Below, one piece after another: positions 20,590 to 30,767 of a stretch of DNA of 64,000 bases. The stretch covers positions 62,001-126,000 of the forward strand of contig JAVCCK010000010.1 in NCBI GenBank assembly GCA_030765525.1. Reading direction: 5' to 3'. The position numbers were made by a program, and so were the translations under genes. Below the pieces are notes generated by a model, which saw nothing but the letters and a program-made list of their open reading frames with translations, searched no databases and was not told the DNA's origin. Position 1 is the first letter of the stretch. Every line of letters starts with the position of its first letter. The DNA comes from Candidatus Lernaella stagnicola. Its GTDB lineage: Bacteria; Lernaellota; Lernaellaia; Lernaellales; Lernaellaceae.

Positions 20590-22056
20590 TTACTGCTCGT
20601 TGACGAGCACCACGACCTGTCCGCGTTGGGCCGGGTCGAACGTATCCCACAAAATGCAATCGCTTTTGCCGTCGGCGTTCACATCGGCCAGCAACAAGTG
20701 TTCGCGCGGCGACAGGTTGTACTGCATCATCGACGTACCGCCGAATTTCAGCCCGCCCTCGTTGCGATACACGCCGAAGCCGTCGCCGCTTTCCATCAGC
20801 AGGTCATTGAGGCCGTCGCCGTCGAAGTCGCCATTGAAGTTGGGCGGGTAGCCGCGAAAATCCATGCCCCGTTCCGTCGTCACGTGGAAGGTCGCCGACC
20901 GCGAAAGGGTCGGCTTGTCGGCGTACAGACCGGCCGCGCCCCGATAGATCTGCGCCTTCAACTTCACCTTTTTCGTGGTCAGCATGCGGACCAACTGCGC
21001 CAGCCCGAAATCAGCGTAGGGCAGATACATTTCCTTGTTGCCGTCGCCGTCCAAATCGCGGAAATGAACCATGGACGCGAACCCGTCGCTCTCGAAAGAA
21101 AACGCCGGCGTCTCGGCGAAACCGGTCGGCGTCCCGGCGTACACGCGCACCGCGCTCCGGAAGGTCGAAAGCCCGCCGCCGATTTTGTTGAGCATCAAGT
21201 CCGGATACCCGTCGCCGTTAAGATCGTCCGTGCGGCTGATCACCGACATGTTGCCCGCCTGGCGCTCCTGTTCGGTGAGGAATTCAAAGCGCTGCGTTTT
21301 GCCCTGTTTGGCGAACACGCCTTGCTCGGTCAGCGCGTGCCGCGTCACGGCCTCGTCTTTGACCAAGAACAATTCGTGACCCCGGCCGGTGGGTACGGTG
21401 AAGATTTGCGGCAGTTCCAGCCCGGCCACGATCCGCTCGCCCGACGCCGCCTGCCCCGGGTCGGATTCCACGCGCATCCAGCCGTCGACCGGCAACGTCA
21501 CCGTGAACGCCCGCTTGAAGGATGCGCCGTCCGCACGCAGAAACACCAGCGCGCCGTAATCGGGGACGACGATTTCCCACGTCCCGTCGCCGGTCCAATC
21601 GCGCGCGAAATCCATCGTTCCCACGGCACCGTCGTCGGGCGGAAACAACACGCCGGTGCCCTGCTTGGCCAGCGTGGTCCAGGTGGCCGCCTCGGTTTTG
21701 GCCAGGGGCCGGGAAACGACCGACCACTTGCGCAGCACGATGAGTTCGGCGATGCCGTCCCCGTTCACATCGGCGGTGTCCCACAGGCAGGCGTCGGCCG
21801 GCAAGGCGATGTCCAGGCGCGGCGCCGCGAAGCCGTCTCCGGCCATCACCACCGCGATGCGGGCCGCGGCACGCCGACGGTCGTTTTTCGCATAGGCGAT
21901 CAGCAAATCCTTGGCGTCGTCGCCATTCACGTCCACGGCGACGACTTGGTGGATCTTCCCGTCGACCGTCAGGTCGTGGCGTACGAACCCGCCCGCCCAC
22001 GCCGTACCGTAAGCCGTCATCAAAACCAAGATCGCAATGCACAACACACGTTTCAT
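20590..22056 (-). CDS. FG-GAP / VCBS-repeat secreted protein
   Basis: About 488 residues with signal peptide LMTAYGTAWAGG and repeated Ca-binding FG-GAP motifs: VDVNGDDAKDLLIAY, ADVNGDGIAELIVL, DLNGDGYPDLMLN, DLDGDGNKEMYLP, FDGDGLNDLLMES and ADVNADGKSDCILW. These blades predict an integrin-alpha-like beta-propeller. Probably periplasmic or extracellular; no enzymatic domain seen. It lies 60 bp downstream of lon on the same strand and could be read through from the protease operon, though GGGAG precedes its own ATG. Confidence 0.85.
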   Translation of the reverse strand: MKRVLCIAILVLMTAYGTAWAGGFVRHDLTVDGKIHQVVAVDVNGDDAKDLLIAYAKNDRRRAAARIAVVMAGDGFAAPRLDIALPADACLWDTADVNGDGIAELIVLRKWSVVSRPLAKTEAATWTTLAKQGTGVLFPPDDGAVGTMDFARDWTGDGTWEIVVPDYGALVFLRADGASFKRAFTVTLPVDGWMRVESDPGQAASGERIVAGLELPQIFTVPTGRGHELFLVKDEAVTRHALTEQGVFAKQGKTQRFEFLTEQERQAGNMSVISRTDDLNGDGYPDLMLNKIGGGLSTFRSAVRVYAGTPTGFAETPAFSFESDGFASMVHFRDLDGDGNKEMYLPYADFGLAQLVRMLTTKKVKLKAQIYRGAAGLYADKPTLSRSATFHVTTERGMDFRGYPPNFNGDFDGDGLNDLLMESGDGFGVYRNEGGLKFGGTSMMQYNLSPREHLLLADVNADGKSDCILWDTFDPAQRGQVVVLVNEQ

Positions 22057-22115
22057 CGTCGATACTCCCGGCGCAAACGAAATTTCGAGTGTGTGATTAT
22101 GACGGATGGGAAATG

Positions 22116-24578
22116 CTACAACAACCTGGCCGACTGATCTTCGCGCTCGTCGGCCTCGTCGTCTTCCGGGGCGAGCGCGGCTTCCGCATGCTCCTGCGCC
22201 TCTTCCAACAAAAGCTCGACGGGCCGCGTGGTCACCAGCGCCTGCGCCAACACTTCGTCCATGTTTTCCACGAGGACGATTTCCAGCTTACGCCTGACCG
22301 CAGGGGGAATTTCCTTGAGATCCTTCTCGTTCTCGAGCGGCACCAGCACCTTGCTCACACCGGCGCGCATCGCGGCGATCAACTTCTCTTTGAGCCCGCC
22401 GATACCCAGCACGCGCCCGCGCAACGTCACCTCGCCGGTCATCGCCACGCTGCAACGCACCGGGATCTTGATCAGCGCGCTGGCGATCGCGGTCGCCATC
22501 ACGATCCCCGCCGATGGGCCGTCCTTGGGTACCGCACCTTCCGGTACGTGGACGTGGATATCGAGCTTCTCGTAGAAGTCCGGCTCCAAGCCCAGCATCG
22601 GCCCGCGCCGCCGCACGTAGCTCAACGCCGCTTTGGCGCTTTCCTGCATGACCTCGCCCAGTTTGCCGGTAACGATCAAATTGCCCTTGCCGGGCATGAC
22701 CGCCACTTCCACGGCCAGCAGTTCGCCGCCGCTTTCGGTCCAGGCCAACCCGTTGGCAATGCCGATCATGTCGCGCTCTTCGCGCTGTTGCTCCCGAAAG
22801 CGCGGTACGCCCAGATACTTCGGCATCTGTTTCTCGGTGACGCGAATGCGATCGTCCTCGTGTCCTTCGCGCGCAATCTGCCGCGCCGCCTTGCGGCATA
22901 TCGAGGCAATCTCGCGCTCCAGGTTACGGACGCCCGCCTCGCGGGTGTAACGCCGGATCATCAACAGCAGCGCGCCATCGGTGATGGCGAAATCCTTCAT
23001 CTTCAAGCCGTTCGCCTCGACCTGCTTGGGCATGAGAAAGCGCTTGGCGATCGCCAGCTTTTCCGGCTCGGTGTAGCCCGGCAGGCGAATGATCTCCATC
23101 CGATCCCGCAGGGCCGGTGGGATTTGATGCAGCACGTTGGCGGTGGCGATGAACAACACGTCGGACAAATCGTAATCGACGTCCAGGTAGTGGTCGTTGA
23201 ACGAGTGGTTTTGTTCGGGGTCGAGCACCTCGAGCAGTGCGCTGGTCGGGTCGCCGCGGAAATCGCTGCTCATCTTGTCGACTTCGTCGAGCAGAAACAC
23301 CGGATTATTCACCTTCGCGCGCTTGATCTGCGTGATGATCTTGCCCGGCATCGAGCCGATGTACGTGCGCCGGTGCCCGCGAATTTCCGCCTCGTCCCGC
23401 ACGCCGCCCAGGCTCATGCGAATGAACTCGCGCGCCGACGCCCGCGCCACCGACTTGCCTACCGACGTTTTGCCGACACCCGGAGGGCCGACCAGGCAAA
23501 GGATCGGGCCGCGCAACTTGCCCACCAGCTTATGCACGGCGAGGTACTCCAAAATGCGCTCTTTGACCTTCGTCAGGCCGTAGTGATCCTCGTCGAGGAT
23601 CCGCTCCGCCTCGTCGAGGTCGACCTCGTCCTCGCTCATTTCAAACCACGGCAGCGAAATCATCGTCTCGATGTAGTTGCGCACGACCGCGGCTTCAGCC
23701 GAAAGCGGGCTCATCATCCGTAGTTTCTTGAACTCGGTGCGAACCATCTCCGTGGCCTCCCGGCTCATTTTCTTTTTGCGCATCTTCGTTTGCAGTTCAC
23801 GCAATTCGTTTTTGAACTCGTCGCGCTCGCCGCCGAGCTCCTTCTGAATGGCGCTCATCTGCTCTTTCAGGTAGGCCTCTTTTTGCGACGACGCCACCTG
23901 CCGCTTAACCCGCGAACGCAGCTTGCGCTGCACCTGCATGACTTCGATTTCGCCGCTGATCAAGTCAAATATCTTTTCCAGCCGCTCCTTGAGCGACACC
24001 ATTTCGAGCAAGGCCTGCTTTTGCTGCACCTTCAGCGTCAGATGACTGGCCACGATATCCGACCACCGCCCGCCGTCTTCCACGGCGGCCAACGTGTCGA
24101 GCGCGTCTTTCGGAATGCGCCGGTGAACCTTGACCAGCGAATCGAATTCCTTCCGCGCCGCGCGCAGCAAGGCCTCGATTTCCACCGTTTGCTCCTCGTC
24201 CTCCGCGACTTCCTCGGCATGCGCCAGAAAAAACGAGGTGTTCGGCAGGCACTCCGTCACCCGCGCCCTCACCTGCCCTTCCACCAGCACCTTCACCGTG
24301 CCGTCGGGTAGGCGCAGCAATTGCACGATGCGCGAAATGGTACCCATGCTGTGGATTTCGTCTTCTTCGGGCTCGGTGACCGAGGAATCGATTTGCGCCG
24401 CGAGCAAAATGAGCTTGTCCTTACCCATCGCTTCGTCGAGAGCGGCGATCGAACGGGTGCGTCCCACGAAAAGCGGCACGACCATGCCGGGAAAAATCAC
24501 GACATCGCGTAGAGGAAGCAGCGGCAACAAGCTTCGCCGCCCTTCCTGGGGCTGATCTCCAGAGAAAGACGATTTCAT
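22116..24578 (-). CDS. lon: ATP-dependent Lon protease
   Basis: About 820 residues, normal LonA length. Order: N-terminal LAN domain ([20 protein letters not shown]), coiled-coil segment, AAA+ module with Walker [14 protein letters not shown] and Walker [11 protein letters not shown], then the serine-lysine protease domain with PKDGPSAGI (Ser near residue 685) and [10 protein letters not shown] (Lys near 728). Degrades misfolded and regulatory proteins in the cytoplasm. The C-terminus carries an acidic tail ([13 protein letters not shown]). Last gene of tig-clpP-clpX-lon, 31 bp after clpX. Confidence 0.97.
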   Translation of the reverse strand: MKSSFSGDQPQEGRRSLLPLLPLRDVVIFPGMVVPLFVGRTRSIAALDEAMGKDKLILLAAQIDSSVTEPEEDEIHSMGTISRIVQLLRLPDGTVKVLVEGQVRARVTECLPNTSFFLAHAEEVAEDEEQTVEIEALLRAARKEFDSLVKVHRRIPKDALDTLAAVEDGGRWSDIVASHLTLKVQQKQALLEMVSLKERLEKIFDLISGEIEVMQVQRKLRSRVKRQVASSQKEAYLKEQMSAIQKELGGERDEFKNELRELQTKMRKKKMSREATEMVRTEFKKLRMMSPLSAEAAVVRNYIETMISLPWFEMSEDEVDLDEAERILDEDHYGLTKVKERILEYLAVHKLVGKLRGPILCLVGPPGVGKTSVGKSVARASAREFIRMSLGGVRDEAEIRGHRRTYIGSMPGKIITQIKRAKVNNPVFLLDEVDKMSSDFRGDPTSALLEVLDPEQNHSFNDHYLDVDYDLSDVLFIATANVLHQIPPALRDRMEIIRLPGYTEPEKLAIAKRFLMPKQVEANGLKMKDFAITDGALLLMIRRYTREAGVRNLEREIASICRKAARQIAREGHEDDRIRVTEKQMPKYLGVPRFREQQREERDMIGIANGLAWTESGGELLAVEVAVMPGKGNLIVTGKLGEVMQESAKAALSYVRRRGPMLGLEPDFYEKLDIHVHVPEGAVPKDGPSAGIVMATAIASALIKIPVRCSVAMTGEVTLRGRVLGIGGLKEKLIAAMRAGVSKVLVPLENEKDLKEIPPAVRRKLEIVLVENMDEVLAQALVTTRPVELLLEEAQEHAEAALAPEDDEADEREDQSARLL

Positions 24579-24609
24579 TTTCTATTCCACACCGCGCTCC
24601 GGCCCTCAG

Positions 24610-25866
24610 TTAGGCCGGCTCGGCTTGTTTTTCATAGACGACCAATGGCTGTTCGCGGCTGGTTATCACTTCTTCGTTGATGACCACTTCGCTCACATTC
24701 GACTGACTCGGGATTTCGTACATGACGTCGAGCATCACTTCTTCGAGGATCGATCGCAGCCCCCGGGCGCCCGATTTACGGTTGACCGCTTCCCGCGAAA
24801 TGGCGCGTAGGGCGCCTTCGGAGAAAGACAGTTTGACGTTTTCCATATCAAACAGCTTGGTGTACTGGCGCACCAAGGCGTTTTTCGGTTCTGTGAGCAC
24901 CCGCACCAAGGCCGCTTCGTCCAATTCGTGCAGGCTGACGACCACCGGCAAGCGGCCGATGAATTCGGGAATCAAGCCGTACTGCAGCAAATCCTGGGGT
25001 TGCGCCATGGTGAGAATCTCGCCGATTTTGAGCTCTTTTTGGCTGCGAATATCGGCCCCGAAACCCATCACCGCTTTGCCTACGCGGCGCATGATGACAT
25101 CTTCCAACCCGTGGAAAGCGCCGCCGCAAATGAACAGGATGTTGGTCGTGTCAATATGCAGGAAATCCTGCTGCGGATGCTTGCGCCCGCCCTTGGGCGG
25201 CACGTGGGCGATGGTGCCCTCGATGATTTTGAGCAGCGCCTGCTGCACGCCCTCGCCGGAAACGTCGCGCGTAATCGACGGGCTGTCGGACTTGCGGCTG
25301 ATTTTGTCGATTTCGTCGATGTAGATGATGCCGCGCTTGGTTTTTTCCAGGTCGAAGTCGGCGTTTTGCAGCAACGCCAAGATGATGTTCTCGACATCCT
25401 CCCCGACGTAGCCGGCTTCGGTCAGTGTCGTGGCATCGGCAATGGCGAAGGGAACGTTGAGCACCTTGGCCAAGGTGCGCGCCAACAGCGTTTTGCCGCT
25501 ACCGGTGGGCCCGACCATCAAGATGTTGCTTTTTTCCAGTTCCACATCGCCGGCGCGGCCGCGGTAGAACATGCGCTTGTAGTGGTTGTGTACCGCCACC
25601 GCCAACGCTCTTTTGGCGCGCGGCTGGCCGATCACATAGTCGTCGAGCGCTTCGGCGATTTCCCGGGGTTTGGGAATCTGGGAAGTGTCGGTGCTTTCTT
25701 CCTCGATCTGGCTTTCTTCGTCGATGATGTCGTTGCACAGATCGATGCACTCGTCGCAAATGTACACGTTCGGGCCGGCAATCAGTTTGCGCACGTCCTT
25801 CTGGCTTTTGCCGCAGAACGAGCAAAACAGATTGTGGGTTCCTTCGCCTTCGCCTCGTTTTCTCAT
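24610..25866 (-). CDS. clpX: ClpX, ATPase subunit of ClpXP
   Basis: About 418 residues. The N-terminal zinc-binding domain has four Cys ([11 protein letters not shown] and [10 protein letters not shown]). The AAA+ core has Walker A GPTGSGKT, Walker [11 protein letters not shown], a GYVGEDVE pore loop and the [12 protein letters not shown] sensor-2 helix. Unfolds tagged substrates and feeds them to ClpP; the IGF-type loop is probably represented near the [11 protein letters not shown] helix, though its exact position was not confirmed. Four bases separate it from clpP. Confidence 0.97.
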   Translation of the reverse strand: MRKRGEGEGTHNLFCSFCGKSQKDVRKLIAGPNVYICDECIDLCNDIIDEESQIEEESTDTSQIPKPREIAEALDDYVIGQPRAKRALAVAVHNHYKRMFYRGRAGDVELEKSNILMVGPTGSGKTLLARTLAKVLNVPFAIADATTLTEAGYVGEDVENIILALLQNADFDLEKTKRGIIYIDEIDKISRKSDSPSITRDVSGEGVQQALLKIIEGTIAHVPPKGGRKHPQQDFLHIDTTNILFICGGAFHGLEDVIMRRVGKAVMGFGADIRSQKELKIGEILTMAQPQDLLQYGLIPEFIGRLPVVVSLHELDEAALVRVLTEPKNALVRQYTKLFDMENVKLSFSEGALRAISREAVNRKSGARGLRSILEEVMLDVMYEIPSQSNVSEVVINEEVITSREQPLVVYEKQAEPA

Positions 25867-25870
25867 AACT

Positions 25871-26479
25871 TTATCCGTCTTTCGCCGCCGAGGTCATTCC
25901 CGCGCGGCTTTCCATAACCTTATCTATAAGACCGTAATCCTTCGCTTCGGCTGCGGTCAAGTAAAAGTCGCGGTCGGTGTCTTTTGAGACACGTTCCACA
26001 CTTTGGCCGGTATGCTTGGCGATGATGCCGTTGATCACCTGCCGCAACGCGTCCATTTGCCGCGCATGAATTTCCAAATCCGTCGCCTGACCGCGAAATC
26101 CGCCCGCCGGCTGGTGAATCAACATCCGGCTGTGCGGCAGCGCAAAACGCTTGCCCTGCTCTCCGGCCGCCAACAGCAAGCCCGCCATCGAACTGGCCTG
26201 CCCGAGGCAAATCGTGCTCACCGGAGACTTGATGAACTGCATCGTGTCGTAAATCGCCAACGCCGCGGTTACGTGGCCGCCCGGGCTGTTGATGTACAAT
26301 GCGATATCCGTGTCCGGATCTTCCGATTCCAAAAAAAGCAACTGGCTGATGATCAGGTTGGCGATCGTGTCGTCCACGCCCTGCCCAAGAATGATGATGC
26401 GATCTTTGAGAAGCCGGCTGTAAATGTCGTAAGAACGCTCGCCGCGACTCGTCTGTTCAATAACCATCGGAACCAGCAT
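25871..26479 (-). CDS. clpP: ClpP protease subunit
   Basis: About 202 residues. It begins [20 protein letters not shown], the canonical ClpP opening. Catalytic Ser is in [14 protein letters not shown], His in [10 protein letters not shown], and Asp in the DTDRDFYL helix region. Forms the tetradecameric proteolytic chamber. ATG 26479 is preferred; a TTG at 26491 would add four residues but directly abuts the AGGAAGG sequence. Confidence 0.96.
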   Translation of the reverse strand: MLVPMVIEQTSRGERSYDIYSRLLKDRIIILGQGVDDTIANLIISQLLFLESEDPDTDIALYINSPGGHVTAALAIYDTMQFIKSPVSTICLGQASSMAGLLLAAGEQGKRFALPHSRMLIHQPAGGFRGQATDLEIHARQMDALRQVINGIIAKHTGQSVERVSKDTDRDFYLTAAEAKDYGLIDKVMESRAGMTSAAKDG

Positions 26480-26556
26480 GATGGAGCCCAACCTTCCTGC
26501 AAAAAGAAGTCAAAACGACACAACAAACAAAGGCCGTCCCTGCGACGACCGAAAGG

Positions 26557-27933
26557 TTACTCTTCGGTTTCGTTGCCGGCGGGCTCGTCGGTGGATTCGG
26601 GCTCGATATCGGCGTCGACAACGTCGTCTTCCGCCGGCTTTTCAGTCGGATCTTCCCACGTGATTTTCGCACGCTCGAGTAAAAAGTCCACCACCTTTTC
26701 GTCCAGGATGTCTTCCTTGAGGGATTCCGCGAGGTTGTCCTTCTGATGCTGGGCGGCGACCTCGGCGACTTCCCGTCCCTGTTGCTCGGCCATCTCCTGG
26801 AACCGCGCTTCCAGATCCTTTTCCGTGACCTCCAACTCCTCGGCCTCGGCGATGGCGCGGAAAATGAAGTAGGACTGCACTTCCTGCTTCGCCTTCGGAG
26901 CCAAGTGCGCCTTGAGCGCTTCATCGGCGGCCGGATCGTCTTGGATCGGCATGCCCGCCATGGCCATCTCGATCTTCTGCGAACGAATCGAGTATTCGAG
27001 CTGCCGCTCGATCATCGCTTGCGGCACTTCGATGGGGTGCATTTCAACCAGCTTTTCCACCAAGGCGCGTCGCGCCCCGCGGCGGGTGCGGCCTTCCTCG
27101 GCCTTCTCGATCTGGTCGTGAATCGTCTGCCGCAGTTCCTCAATGGTCTCGGCCATCTGCGTATCTTTGGCGAATTCGTCATCCAATTCAGGAATCTCGC
27201 GCTGGTTGATGGCCTTGAGGGTGACCTCGAATTCCACCATCTGCCCGGCCAAATCTTCGCGGCTGTCCGCTTCCGGGAAGACGACTTCGATCTTCGTCGC
27301 TTCGCCCACTTTCAGGCCGATTACGCCGTCTTCAAAACCGGGAATGAAGGTCTGCGAGCCCAGTTCCAACTGGTAATCTTCGGCGGTGCCGCCCTGAAAC
27401 GCCTCGCCATTTTTGCGGCCGATGAAATCGATCCGCGCCACGTCGCCGGTTTCGCACACGTCGCGGTCTTCGATCTCGCGCATCGTCCCGTGCTGCCGCT
27501 GCATGGCCTCCAAGCGGGCCTCCACCGCCGCATCGAGCACGGTGACCTTTTCACGCGTGATTTCAATGCCCTCGTATTCACCGAGTTGCACTTCAGGCAT
27601 GGTTTCGACCAGCGTTATAATCGTCAGCGAACCGTCTTCGTTGAACTCGATTTTTTCCAACTCGGGCTGCGCGGCGACTTTGATGTTTTCCTCGTCGATC
27701 GCCGCGGCCAGCGTTTCGCCCATCAGGTTTTGCTTGACTTCCTCGTCGATGTACTCGCCGTACTGCTTGCGAATCATCCCCAGCGGCGCTTTGCCCGGAC
27801 GAAAACCGCGCACCTGCGATTCCTTGCGCACGACGGCAAGAACCTTGTCCCGCTCGGCGGTAACGGTCTCGGCGTCGATCGTGACGGTTAGCCTCTTTTT
27901 AATCTCACTGACGTTCTCGACTTGGACAGTCAT
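26557..27933 (-). CDS. tig: Trigger factor
   Basis: About 458 residues. Ribosome-binding N-domain (RGFRPGKAPLGMIRKQYG, matching the GFRxGxxP signature), FKBP-type prolyl isomerase domain (ARIDFIGRKNGEAFQGG, IPGFEDGVIGLKVGE), then the long helical C-domain. Co-translational chaperone. The C-terminus is unusually acidic (AEDDVVDADIEPESTDEP). First gene of the protease operon. Confidence 0.96.
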   Translation of the reverse strand: MTVQVENVSEIKKRLTVTIDAETVTAERDKVLAVVRKESQVRGFRPGKAPLGMIRKQYGEYIDEEVKQNLMGETLAAAIDEENIKVAAQPELEKIEFNEDGSLTIITLVETMPEVQLGEYEGIEITREKVTVLDAAVEARLEAMQRQHGTMREIEDRDVCETGDVARIDFIGRKNGEAFQGGTAEDYQLELGSQTFIPGFEDGVIGLKVGEATKIEVVFPEADSREDLAGQMVEFEVTLKAINQREIPELDDEFAKDTQMAETIEELRQTIHDQIEKAEEGRTRRGARRALVEKLVEMHPIEVPQAMIERQLEYSIRSQKIEMAMAGMPIQDDPAADEALKAHLAPKAKQEVQSYFIFRAIAEAEELEVTEKDLEARFQEMAEQQGREVAEVAAQHQKDNLAESLKEDILDEKVVDFLLERAKITWEDPTEKPAEDDVVDADIEPESTDEPAGNETEE

Positions 27934-28000
27934 GGCAATCCCCGACTTTTCGGCGTTTTCATAATGGTATACGGGCCTAAACCCCTAAGAAAGAAGTGAG

Positions 28001-28029
28001 TTTATAACTCCCCGACCGGCCCGGGTCAA
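28001..28029 (-). promoter_or_regulatory. Sigma-70 promoter of tig-clpP-clpX-lon
   Basis: On the minus strand, TTGACC (28029-28024), 17 bp, then TATAAA (28006-28001). Both are five of six consensus bases. Transcription would start near 27994, about 60 nt before the tig ATG. Confidence 0.75.
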
Positions 28030-28124
28030 GCCGTAATGTCGCCCCGTATCCGAAAGCAAAGACCCCGCGCTGGACGCCGGGTACGCCAAGCGGATATATA
28101 GGAGTCGTGTTCCACGGAGGGCTC

Positions 28125-29033
28125 ATGGCGGAACTGGCCGTGCAAATCGTTACCTACAATAGCGCGTCGGACATCGAAGCGTGCCTGGAGGCGCTTCGCG
28201 ACGCCGACCTCGACATGGAAATACATGTCTGGGACAACGCCTCACGCGACGCGACCGTCCAGACCGTCCGCAGCCACGCCGAAGTGAGCCTGCACACCTC
28301 GGAAATCAACCTCGGCTACTGCACCGCCAACAATCGCCTATTGCGGAAATCAACGGCGGAATTCGTTTTGTTTTTGAACCCGGATGCCCAAATCGGCAGC
28401 CGATGCCTACCCCGTTTGCTGCAAACATTGCGCGAATCGCCGCAAAATACCGCCGCTGTTGGTCCGAAGATGCTCAAACCGGGCGGCCGGGTCATCGACT
28501 CGGCCGGTATCGACTTGACGACTAGCCGCCTCGCCCCCCGCGACCTCGGCGCGGGCGAAATCGACCGCAACCAATACGACACCCCCGGTCCATCCGCCGG
28601 ATCCAGCTTCGCCTGTGCGCTTTGGCGGCGCGAGGCCGTGGAAGCGGTGACGCTCAACGACGAGTTCCTGGATGAGGATTTCTTCGCTTATTTCGAGGAT
28701 GTAGACGTCTGCCGGCGGGCTCACCGTCTCGGCTGGAGCTTCCTATACGAGCCGCGCGCCGTATGCGAGCACCGGCGCGGCCACCCCGCAGACCACGGCC
28801 CGACGCTCGAGGCGCGGGCGTTTGTCAACCGCCTTCTGGTCTTCCTTGTGAACGAAAACATACGAAATAACTGGCTTTATTTGCTTTTCGCCCTGCCCCT
28901 TGAGTTCGCCCGGCTCGTGTGGCGAAGCGTGCAAACGCCCGGCTTTGGTGTCGCTTGGCGCATGTTGGTCCAATCCTGGCCCAAGGCGAGGCGGAAACAC
29001 CGCGCATTATCCACCGCAGTCTCAAAAATCTGA
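28125..29033 (+). CDS. Family 2 glycosyltransferase (rhamnosyltransferase-like)
   Basis: About 302 residues with a GT-A fold: VQIVTYNSASDIEACLEAL, HVWDNASRDATVQTV, INLGYCTANNRLL and a metal-binding FVLFLNPDAQI (DxD replaced by NPDA, common in this subgroup). DEDFFAYFEDVDVCRRAHRL is the acceptor-site signature of dTDP-rhamnosyl/N-acetylglucosaminyl transferases. ATG 28125 has GGAGG at 28116-28120. No polysaccharide gene cluster flanks it. Confidence 0.88.
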   Translation: MAELAVQIVTYNSASDIEACLEALRDADLDMEIHVWDNASRDATVQTVRSHAEVSLHTSEINLGYCTANNRLLRKSTAEFVLFLNPDAQIGSRCLPRLLQTLRESPQNTAAVGPKMLKPGGRVIDSAGIDLTTSRLAPRDLGAGEIDRNQYDTPGPSAGSSFACALWRREAVEAVTLNDEFLDEDFFAYFEDVDVCRRAHRLGWSFLYEPRAVCEHRRGHPADHGPTLEARAFVNRLLVFLVNENIRNNWLYLLFALPLEFARLVWRSVQTPGFGVAWRMLVQSWPKARRKHRALSTAVSKI

Positions 29034-29210
29034 GCTTTTTGCTCGCCCCGGTAATCTTTTTTTTCGCTTCTATATCAACATGTTCGGGAAATATGTCGAT
29101 TTCTTTGAACCAAGGCATGGGCATTGCAAGTCCAAGAACAAACGGGTCGGTAAGCGCGATGGCGCGAACCGGCCCTGCTATTGATAGAGGGGGCGAGAAG
29201 GAAAAGAACT

Positions 29211-29765
29211 ATGGGTAAGTGGCTTTTCACCATATATGTGATCGTTATTGCGACGTTTTTCCAGACTCTGGCCAACGAAGCCTGCGCAAAAACAACGTAC
29301 GGGCAGGCCCTCGACGGTTACCAGACCGCCGATTTCCTCGGTGCGCCGGAAATTACGGAAAAACAAGCACTTATCATTCTTCTGCGCCCGGAAGGCAAGC
29401 TGGCCGGCGCTCCCTACCGCGTCAAGATGGAAGGCGAACTCGCCGGATACGTTCAGGGCGGGCGCTTCATCTACGCCTACGTGAACCCGGGGGAGACCCG
29501 CATCAACGCCGACGGCGCAATGCTGCAATTCGACGTGTGGGGCGGCCGCGTCTACTACGTGGCGCTCCAAATCAAGCTCGATCACGGCAAGGCCTACACC
29601 CACCTGCGGGTTGTGTCGGCTGACGAAGCGTTTTCGCTTTTGGACAAACCGGATTTTCGGGTCATGAACGACCCGCGCCTTTTCGTGCCGCCAACCGCTC
29701 GCCGAGCAGCGCGGGCCGGAACCGTGGCTCACCGCCCCACCGCGTTAACCGACCGGTCGCGTTAG
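29211..29765 (+). CDS. Secreted DUF2846-like protein
   Basis: About 184 residues. The leader IYVIVIATFFQTLANEACA is a probable signal peptide. The core (ALIILLRPEGKLAGAPYRVK, LAGYVQGGRFIYAYVNPGET) resembles DUF2846, a small beta domain of periplasmic proteins. The basic C-terminus has no recognised domain. GAGAAGGA precedes ATG 29211. The 177 bp before it are comparatively AT-rich and hold nothing recognisable. Its stop overlaps the convergent SGNH gene's stop. Confidence 0.6.
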   Translation: MGKWLFTIYVIVIATFFQTLANEACAKTTYGQALDGYQTADFLGAPEITEKQALIILLRPEGKLAGAPYRVKMEGELAGYVQGGRFIYAYVNPGETRINADGAMLQFDVWGGRVYYVALQIKLDHGKAYTHLRVVSADEAFSLLDKPDFRVMNDPRLFVPPTARRAARAGTVAHRPTALTDRSR

Positions 29766-30724
29766 AGGTGGCGAGCCAATTCGCGGGCGATGATCGCATG
29801 CCCCGCGGCAGTGGGGTGGACATCATCCAAGAAGAGTTCCGCGGGAGATTTACCCGCCGCGAGAAAGGCTTCGCGCAGGGGGACGAATTCCGCCTCCCAT
29901 GACCGCGTTCGGTTCCACGGCGCGATGCAAACGCCCGGCTCGCCCGGCCCGTCGCAACGCACGAGATACTCGGCCACCAGCAACCGCGCGCCGATGCGTT
30001 CACACGCCAGACGAAGCCGCAGCAAATTGGCGCTTTGCCTGCCCGCCACGGCGTCGGGCCGCACGTCGGGCGCGGCGTCTCGCAAGGGCACAATCACCCG
30101 CCTCAACAAATGGTATGACCGCAGTGCGAACAGCCCCTCCCGAAGCGTGTTAACCAGCACTGAGCGCGACTCACGCTCGACCCTCTTTGGCAGTTCGTCA
30201 CCGGTGACGTCCAGTTCGATCGCCTTGTCCGATGTGTCGAAGGCGTTGGCGTAGACGATCAGGACGTCGGGCTCGTAACCCACCAACTCGCTTTCGAAGA
30301 AATCGGCGATCTGCAGCAATTGATAACCGTTGACCCCGGCGTTGAGCACTTCAAACTCGTGGATCGGCGCCCGGCTCCGCAATTGCAGGATTCGTTCGAG
30401 TTGCGCCGCGTAGGTTTGGTCCGCCGCCACCCCGGCCCCGCGCGTGCAACTGTCGCCCATGCAGATGATGCGCACGGCACTCGGTTGCTTGGTGCGCGAC
30501 ACGTCGCGACGTCCGCGAAACGAGCCCGGGTCGGCCTGGGTCCACCCGCGTGTTTCGTGAAAACGCACGGCCGCCTGCGGATCCACCTGCGGTCGGAAGA
30601 AAGCGCGCGAATGCACAAACGCCGCCAGGCCCAAGCGCAGGACAAGCTCCAACACGACTAACAAGGCGAACGCGGTGATCGCGGTGTAGGCAAGCGCGCG
30701 GCGGCGGGAGATGCGGCGCGGCAT
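29762..30724 (-). CDS. SGNH/GDSL hydrolase, membrane-anchored
   Basis: About 320 residues. One N-terminal membrane helix (LAYTAITAFALLVVLELVLR) is followed by an SGNH domain: block I ICMGDSCTRG with the Ser nucleophile, LNAGVNGYQ with Gly, YANAFD in the Asn block position, and LDDVHPTAAGH with the Asp-His pair. Probably an esterase or acyltransferase facing the periplasm; the substrate is unknown. It overlaps the convergent neighbour's stop by three bases. Confidence 0.85.
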   Translation of the reverse strand: MPRRISRRRALAYTAITAFALLVVLELVLRLGLAAFVHSRAFFRPQVDPQAAVRFHETRGWTQADPGSFRGRRDVSRTKQPSAVRIICMGDSCTRGAGVAADQTYAAQLERILQLRSRAPIHEFEVLNAGVNGYQLLQIADFFESELVGYEPDVLIVYANAFDTSDKAIELDVTGDELPKRVERESRSVLVNTLREGLFALRSYHLLRRVIVPLRDAAPDVRPDAVAGRQSANLLRLRLACERIGARLLVAEYLVRCDGPGEPGVCIAPWNRTRSWEAEFVPLREAFLAAGKSPAELFLDDVHPTAAGHAIIARELARHL

Positions 30725-30767
30725 GGCTCAAGCCGTCGGCGGTGGCCGCAACATCACTTGGCCCCGG

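Noticed and set aside
22089-23723. 544-codon plus-strand frame over lon
   Set aside because: Shadow of Lon, whose catalytic motifs are on the minus strand.
29034-29210. Small gene in the AT-richer gap after the glycosyltransferase
   Set aside because: Short frames here lack ribosome-binding sites and protein-like composition.
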